This document shows positions 35,401-44,400 of a stretch of DNA of 64,000 bases, piece by piece; positions within the stretch are counted from its first letter, which is position 1; each line of letters starts with the position of its first letter. The DNA is from Pedobacter namyangjuensis (GTDB taxonomy: Bacteria; Bacteroidota; Bacteroidia; Sphingobacteriales; Sphingobacteriaceae). The translations under genes and the position numbers were made by a program. The stretch lies in contig NZ_QMHQ01000002.1 of assembly GCF_003313325.1 (NCBI RefSeq), positions 930,001-994,000 on the forward strand. Reading direction: 5' to 3'. The notes beneath the pieces were generated by a model, which was not told the origin of the DNA, did no database searches, and was given only the letters and a program-made list of their open reading frames with translations.

Positions 35401-38400
35401 TGTAAGCACCGCGATACGTCCATGTTTCGCCAACATCGAGTTTGTTATTTGAGTTAACATCGCCTTGGCTTGGCACAACTATTATTCCACCCAACAACGG
35501 ATCATCAACTTTTAAATTGCTAATTGCTGTTACGCCGGTATTGTTAATTGTTATTGCGTAGTTAATAATATCTCCAGCTTTTTGTACCGAAGGTCTATCA
35601 GCAGTTTTTGTAACTGTAAATAAACTTGTGGTATTTAACGGGATAACTTTACTAGCTGTTATGCTTGGCAATGCTGTTCCGTTAGGCTTTTTACCCGATA
35701 AGGTAACTGTGTTACTCAACACTCCTCTTAATGTAGTGTTTCCGTTGTTATCAATATCGCTTTGCGTTACGGTATAAACCCCATTGTAAATCCAAGTTTC
35801 GTTTACATCAAGTTTTGCATTTGTATTTACATCGCCACTGCTTAAAGTTAGATTAACCATTGGGTCATTCAATACAATGTCGCTAATTCCGGCATCGCCG
35901 ATGTTTTTAACTGTGATGGTGTAAGGCACTTGCTGACCTGCATTAAGTATAGCAGTTGTAGCACTTTCCTTAGTTAAACTATAAGCGATATTTGCTTCGA
36001 TTGGAATAGTTACGGTGTTACTGGTTCCGTTGATAGCAGTTCCGCTAGGCAATTTACCTGCAACGCTAGCCGTATTTATCAAGTTACCAGAGTTGGCTAT
36101 TGGCTTACCATGTACATCTATATCGCCTTGCGTAACAGTATAACTTCCATTGTAAGTCCATGTTTCCCTTACATCCAGTATATCATTACCATTTACATCT
36201 CCGCTATACAAGGTGGTTGATGGTAATAATGGATCGTTAAGAACAACATCAGCAATAGCTACGTTACCTGTATTGGCAACAGTAATGGTATAATCTACTA
36301 CCTGACCTGCTTTAGTAATTTGTTTGGTTGATGTTGTTTTTTGAACATTCATGGTTGCAACAAAATTCACATCTAAAGAATGGTTCGCATCTACTTCTGG
36401 AATTGAAGAACCATCTGGTTTCCTACCGTTTGCAGTTACGCGATTTACAAGCTTTCCTAATGTAATTCCGTTACCGTTGTTATCTATATCACTCTGTTTT
36501 ACGGTGTAAGCACCTCTGTAAGTCCAAGTTTCGTTAACATCAAGTTTACCATTACCATTTAGATCTCCACTGAGGTAGCCAAGATTTAACATCGGATCGT
36601 TAATGATAAGTGTGTTGATTGCAACAGCACCGGTGTTTTTTGCGGTTACGGTATATACTACCTGATCGCCAAGTTTGCTCACCTGTGTTACATCACTCGT
36701 TTTGGTTAAAACAAATGAGGCAACTGGCTGTATTGGAACCAAATTGGTTGCACTTACAGTTCCGGCTGTTGAACCATCTGGCTTATTTCCTGTAACTGTT
36801 GCAATATTAATTAGGTTACCTAATGACGATATATTGCTTCCAGCTAATGAATTTCCATTGTTGTCAATGTCGGCTTGAGTAACCGTGTATGAACCTTTGT
36901 AAGTCCATACTTCGGCAACGTCTAAAATGTTATTTGCATTTAAATCACCGCCATTTACTGTATTTGTACTGTTGCCCAATAACGGATCTATTACCGCAAC
37001 ATTATTAATTGAAGTATTACCAGTATTGGTTACTGTAATAGTATAATTCACTACGTCACCAGCTTTGGTAATGGAAGCTCTATCTGACGATTTATCTACC
37101 GTAAATGAAGAGCTACTGCTTAGTGGGATTATCTTGGTGGCAGTTAGGTTTGTTAAAGCTGTACCGCCCGCAGTGTTTGCACTAACCGTTGCCGTATTGC
37201 TCAACACACCTTTTAAAGCTGTGTTACCGTTTTGATCTATGTCTGCCTGGGTAACAGTGTAATTATATACATAGTTCCAAGTTTCGCCAACATCTAATTT
37301 ACTATTATTGTTAGTGTCGCCGGTGGTTAATGTTAATGCGCCATTTGCCAACATAGAATCGTTTACAACAATGTTCGAAAGTGCAGCATCGCCAGTATTT
37401 ATTACGGTTATGGTGTAAGGCACAACTTGACCTGGTGCTGTAATGTTTATTGTTGCACTTGTTTTTGCTACAGCAAACGCATTTACAGGAATAATTGGAA
37501 TAGAAACTGTGTTACTGTTTAAAGGTGACATTGCGCCGTTCGGGGAATTACCGTTAATGGTAGCTGTGTTTACAAGTCTATCTAGAGTAATACCATTACC
37601 GCGACTGTCAATCATACTTTGCGTTACCGTGTAGGTACCGATGTAGTTCCAAGTCTCGTTCACATCTAACTTACCATCTAAATTGGCGTCGCCAGTTGTA
37701 AGTACCAAAGGCGTTGCGCTTAACAACGGATCTGTAACACGTACATTTTCTATCGCTACCGTACCTTTATTAGTTACCGTAATAATATATGGAACAGCTT
37801 GACCTGCCTTGGTAATATTTACCATAGGACTAGCTTTTGAAATGGCATAAGCCGCAGTAGCTAAAATATCAACTGTGTTAGTTGCTTTTACCGCCGGTAG
37901 TAAAGTTCCATTAATTGTTCTTGCAGTTGCGCTAACTTCGTTAATCAGTTTTCCTGCTGTGCCATTTCCGTTATTATCAATATCGGCCTGTGTTACGCTG
38001 TAAGTACCAGAGTAAATCCAAACTTCAGTTAAATCTAATTTACCGTTAGCATTTGCATCACCATTGGTGTAAACCAAGTTTACCATCGGATCGCTAATAA
38101 TAAGCGACTGTACAGCAACTGCACCTGTGTTTCTGATAGTAGCAGTGTAAGGAATTAAATCTCCAGCTTTGTTCACGCTTGTAACTCCATTACTTGATTT
38201 AGCTATGCTAAAACTAGCTGATGGGTTTAGTGGAATATTTAACACAGCGCTTGCAGAACCTGCACTACTGCCATCTGGCTTATTGGCTGTTACGTTAACC
38301 GTATTGCTCAACTGTCCGTTTGGAGTGATGTTGCCGTTGTTATCTAAATCACTTTGTTTAACTGTGTAAGATCCGGTGTAGGTCCAAGTTTCGTTTAAAT

Positions 38401-41400
38401 CTAATATGCTCGTTGGTGCGGCATCTCCAGTTGGCCCAGATATGCTACTTAACATCGGGTCTGTAACCCCTACAGATCTTACTGCATTTGTACCAGTATT
38501 CTTAACCGTTAAGGTGTAAGTTACTACCTGCCCTGCCGCAGTAATCTGTGTTTGATTTGCTGTTTTGGTTATAGTGAATGAAGAAGTAGTATTTAAAGGG
38601 ATTAATAATGTACTTGTTTGCGCTGGCATTACAGCTCCAGCTGTATTAGTAGCACGAACGCTAGCTGTATTACTCAGCATACCTGGATGAGAAGCCACAT
38701 TGTTACCGTTAGCATCTAGAATTGCTTGGGTTACAGTATAATTTTGTGTATAAGTCCAAGTTTCATTAAGATCCAACCTATTGTTGTTGTTTAAATCTCC
38801 TTGTCTAGCGCCTAATACAGTAAACATTGGATCGGTAACCACAATATTTGACAATGCTGCGTCTCCAGTATTTTTTACCGAAATTGTATAAGTTACCACT
38901 TGTCCTGCAACAGTAATTTGAGTGCGATTAGCTGTTTTTTGTATAGAATAAGCGCTGAATGTATTAATTGGAATATCGAACACATTAGAGTTGGCACTAG
39001 CTACGTTACCATTTGAATACAGTCCGGTAACTGTAGCTGTGTTTCTTAAAAATCCATTGCGAAGTACTGGACTACCGTTACCATTGTTATCAATATCAGC
39101 TTGAGTAACGGTATAATCTCCACGATAGGTCCAAGTTTCGTTAACATCCAATTTACCATTGGCTGGTGCGATGTCGCCACTGTAAAGTGATAGCGCCGCC
39201 ATCGGTATTAAAGGATCGGCAATTGAAATATTAGAAACCGCAACCTTGCCTGTATTAGCAATTGTAATAGTGTATGGTATCACTTGGCCTGCTTTAACAA
39301 CAGAAGGAATGATACTATTCTTTATTACTCCGATGGAACCTACGGCATTAATTGCAATTATTTTTTCGGCTGTAATTGGCGTAAGGTACACAGGATCTCC
39401 ATTAGGTTTTTTACCAGTAACGCTTACTACGTTTCTGATAGTTCCTGCAGTAGTGGCTAAACTATTTTTATTGGCATCCAAATCGGCCTGTAATACGGTA
39501 TGACTACCACGGTAAGTCCAAACCTCTCCTTGATCTAGTTTTTGATTTGCGTTTGTATCGCCACTAAATAAAATGATATTCGTTAACATTGGGTCGCTTA
39601 CAACAATATTACTGATGGCTGTATTACCAGTATTCGTTACCACAATATCATATGGCACCACTTGACCAGCAGTTGTAATGGCGGTTACCGAACTGTTTTT
39701 AGCAACGGAGTAAGAGCTTGTCGCTAAAATATTCACGGTAGTTGAAGAAGTTTGCGTAGCCGGAAGTTCGGTCGAAGTTACGCTTGCAGTGTTAACAAGC
39801 TGTCCACTGTTTATCTGGGGTTTACCGTTGTTATCTATATCGGCTTGGGTTACTACATACGTACCTGTATAAGTCCAACTCTCGCCTCTTTCTAAAACAT
39901 TGTCGTTATTTCCAATTCTAGAAGATACGACTAAAGGACTTGTACTTAAAAACGGATCTCTAACCACCACATTGTTTTGGCTAGCATTGCCAGTATTTGT
40001 TACCACGATTGTATAAGGAATTGTATTTCCAGCCGCGGTTACCGGAGTTGTTCTAGTGGTTGTTTTTGTAATAGTCATACCCGGGCAAACTGGAACATTT
40101 ACTGTTAGCGTAAATGGTTGGCCCGTGCAAGAACCGACAGAGGTTGCTGTTGGCGTAATAGTATAAATTACTTGTTGCGGAACGCTGGTATTGTTAAATA
40201 ACGCACCATTGATTATTGTGCCACTACCTGTTCCGGTTCCTATTCCAGAAACATTTGCATTTGGCACAATTGCCCAAGTAAAATTTGATGGAATTGAAGT
40301 AGTTTTGTTGATGTTGGTTTGTAGGTTATAAGTAAAATTGCCAGTACAATCTGCAATAGTTAGGCTTTCGTTCAACCCTCTCGGACTAGGATTTACCGTT
40401 ACCGTTACACTATAAGTAGTTGGGTTTTGGCATCCATTAGCCGTTAACGTATATACATATACTACATTTACAGGTGCAGTAGTGGTGTTGATTAAAGTTT
40501 CGTTAATTACGCCAACTCCTCCAGCCGTCGTATTGTTGATACCGGCAGCCACCGCCCTAGTCCAAGTAAAGGTAGTTCCTGTTACTAACGATATTGGTGT
40601 GTAAGTAAATAAATTATTGCTACAAGTGGTAGCTGTGTTTGAGCTAGTTAATGTTGGCCTTGGGTTAATCGTAATAGTTGCCACATTACTTGTATTTGTA
40701 CAACTAGCGCCCGAAGTAACAATTCTTCTGTAGCGATAAGTTAAAATGGTGTTCCCTGCATTGGTTAATACCCCAGGATCGTAATTAACTTCCGTTGCAT
40801 TAAGGATGCTGTTAAAAGTTGTACCCCCATCTGTTGACAGTTCCCATTGATAAGTATAGGTTCCTGTTCCGCCGCTTACCGCGCTACCAGTAATTATACC
40901 AGTTGCGCCGCTAAAGCAAATATTTGTATTTGCCGCGGTAACTGTGTTATTGCCTAAAGCAGGATCGACAGTAAATGTAACTACGTTACTCGTAGACACG
41001 GCACAATTACCAGATGTTACCAAACGTCTGTAATAATTTACGATAGTTGTATTACCCGTGTTTGTTAATGTAGGCGGTTGATAAGCAGCTGTAGTTGCTA
41101 CATTTGTATACGTTGTGCCATTGGTAGAAGTTTGCCATTGATAAGCATAGCTTCCGGCACCCGCTCCTCCGGTTGGTGCACTAATTGCTATTGTAGCTGG
41201 TCTGCTTCCAGAACATAGTGTTGCATTAGTTGTAGTAATTTGGTTACCCAATAACTCTGGCTGAACAGTAACTCTACTGCTTGATGCAGAACTACAACTT
41301 CCAGATCCAGTACTTATAGTCCAAGTTACGGTAAATACACCTGCTACTTTTCCAGTAAAAGTTGAGGTTGGTGAAGTAGGAGCAGAAAATTCGTAGTCAG

Positions 41401-44400
41401 TAGCGGCTTGTCCACTTGTTACCGTCCAAATTCCTGTACCTGAAGTTGGCGTATTTCCAGTTAATGCAATAGGTGTATTAAAACAGGTAATTTTATCACT
41501 ACCAGAAATTGCTGGCGTTGGTGGCGCACTTACCACTACTTCAACTGCCGTAGCTACACTTGGCGAACAAGTGGCAGTAGTTCTTGTAGTGAAAGTAAAT
41601 GTATAAGTACCTACCTCTAAACCGAAAACTCCTGTTGAAGTTCCGTTTACGTTATCGAATATTGGATTTCCAGTATTTGCAGGTTTACTTAATGTACTCC
41701 ATGTACCAGTACCTGATGTTACTGCTGAAGCCATTAAATTAACCGCTTGATATAAACAAACGCTTTGATTGCCCGAAGTAATTGTTGCTTGTGATGGCGG
41801 ATCTCCAACCGTAATCACTACATCATCGAATGATGAACAACTGCCGTTGTTTAATGTCCAACGTAAAGTATAAGTACCTTGTCTAAGACCATTAATGGTT
41901 GTATTATAAAGTGATGCATTGGTAAAAGTTGGGGCTGCGCCACTAGGTTGTGCGAATACCGTCCATAAACCTGTTTCAGTTCCTGATGGCTGGTTACCGA
42001 CTAACGTAGCTGTACCTGTTCCACCCACAGAAGTTGTACATGCGCTAAAATCTGAACCTGCGTTTGCTAGTTTTGGAGGGCTAGATGTAACTATTACCTG
42101 TACATTACTTGCACTTGGAGAACAAACGCTACCATTTCTAATCGTCCAAGTGAATACGTAGGTTCCTGGAATAGTATTTAACACTGCTGTCGCTGGTGAA
42201 TTTGGTTGGCTAATCGTTGCAGTATTTGGCCCGCTTAGTTGAGTCCAAGTTCCCAAACCGCTTGTTGGATTATTTCCTGCCAAGTTAACACTACCAGAAC
42301 ATTGGTTAGTTTGATTTGCACCTGCATTTGAAGGCGTTGGTGGAAAAGAAACTATAATCCTTACTAAGTCGCTACTTGCACTTGCGCCAGAACAGTTACC
42401 ATTAGTAATACGCCATTGTAAAAAGTAGGTTCCTTGAATAGTTGGTGTAAATGTGGTATTGCCTTGTGTTGAATTTGAAAAAGTATGGCTATATCCGGAT
42501 GGACCTTCTAATACTGTCCAAACGCCGTTACCTTCAGTTGGCGTATTTCCATTCAACTGAATCGGTGCAATTACTCCGGTTGTCTCACATATATTTTGAT
42601 CTGCGCCCGCATTAGCTATTGTTGGAGGAGCGGAAATGTTATAAGTTACATTTGCACTTGTAGCTGGACAACTTCCGATTGCGTCAATGGTATAACTAAA
42701 CACATAAATTCCCGTAGTTAGACCAGTAACAATTGCTCCATTTTTCTCAGTTGGAGTAATCGTAGAACCAATGGGTCCACTAACTTGGGCCCAAGTTCCT
42801 GTGCTGTTCGCGTTACCGTTTAAGGCAATGCTAGTTACGTCGCAAAGGGTTTGATTATTACCAGCATTAGCATTTTGTGTAACAGTAATGGTCATACGAT
42901 CTGTGCTTGGTGCACAATATAAACCACCGCTGCTAATCCACTCCAACACATAAGTTCCATAAGTTAAACCACTAACAACCGTAGCTGGATTGCTAATATT
43001 AGCGAAAGTCGGAATCGTTGGTCCGCTAACCGCTGCCCATCTACCCATACCTGTAGTAATTACATTAGCAGCCAGTGTAGTGCTATTTTGGTTACATAAG
43101 GTTTGGTCTGGTCCAGCGTCTGCAGCTTCAGGAGGAGTAGATACATTAATTACTACTTCATCGAAATTGGTAGTTGGTACACAAGCGCCGTTTGTGATAG
43201 TCCAAATAAATTTATATCTGCCTTGTTTTAATCCACTAACTGTTGTGTTGCGAAGCGTGGGATCTGTAATTGTAACACCACCTGCACCTTCAGTTTGTGT
43301 CCAAATTCCTTGACCAACAGTTGGCTGGTTTCCTGCTAGGCTAACTGTATTACCACAAATATTTTGATCCGGTCCGGCATTTGCAGTTGTAGGTGCTGCT
43401 GAAATTGTAATTTGAACTTGATCTGTGGTTTCCGTACATGGGCCATTGCTAAGTCTCCATTCAAAAACATAAGTTCCATTTGCTGCTCCCGTTACGGTGG
43501 TGTTGTATAAAGTTGAGTTGGTAATATTTCCACTGGCAGGACCGGAAACTTTTATCCAAGAACCGGTTTCTCCAGCCGCAGGCTGATTACCAGCCAGTGT
43601 AAAACTACTTATGTTGCTTGCTAAACACTGATCTGGACCTGCGGTTGCTTGTTTTGGTCCCATTGTAGCAGTAGTAGTAATTGTTACCTCACTAAAATTA
43701 CTGTTACACGAATTGGCTACAGTCCATCTAAATACATACGCTGTATTTGCCAGAAGCCCGTTTGCAGTAGCCTTAGGATCATTTATATTCGAGAAAGTTA
43801 CTTCAGAAGCAATATTTCCCTGTTTTCTTACTGTCCATGTACCGGTTTCATTATCTAAAGTAGCACTTCCATCTAATGCTACCGGTGTGCCATAACAAGT
43901 TTGCTTAGCGTTACCTGCAGCTGCAGTAACGGGTACTACTGCAGATACTACTACATCTACATCTTGTTGCGTATTGGTACAGCCTCCATCTCCACCAGAT
44001 ATAATCCATCTAAAGGTGTAGACACCGCTAACAAGATCACTAATCACTGCCGTTGGACTATTAATATTGTTAAATGTGGCAGTATTTGGTCCTTTTACCT
44101 GACTCCAAGTACCTATACCAGTAGCAGGTGTATTACCTGCAAGCGATGTTGTAACCACATTACATGCTAATACCTGTCTAGTTCCGGCATTAGACGTGGT
44201 AGCATTGTTCGAAATCACTACGCTAATCTCTTTGTATACGTCATCACAGCCACCAGTAGTATTATTGGTACTTGCACGATAACGAAAAACGTAGGTTCCT
44301 ATTCTGTTTAAGCCAGTAAGGCTAGATCCAGAACTTGGCGCATTTGAGTATACGCCTAAACCGCCTAATTGAGTTTGTAAAGCGGAACCTACCGGTGCAC

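Noticed and set aside
34500..40000. Regular spacing that could suggest a CRISPR or DNA tandem array
   Set aside because: The period (about 370 bases) is protein-module repetition inside one intact frame, with divergent DNA.
32531..44170. Many plus-strand open frames opposite the giant gene
   Set aside because: They are antisense shadows of a Thr/Asn/Val-rich repetitive coding sequence and repeat with the module period.
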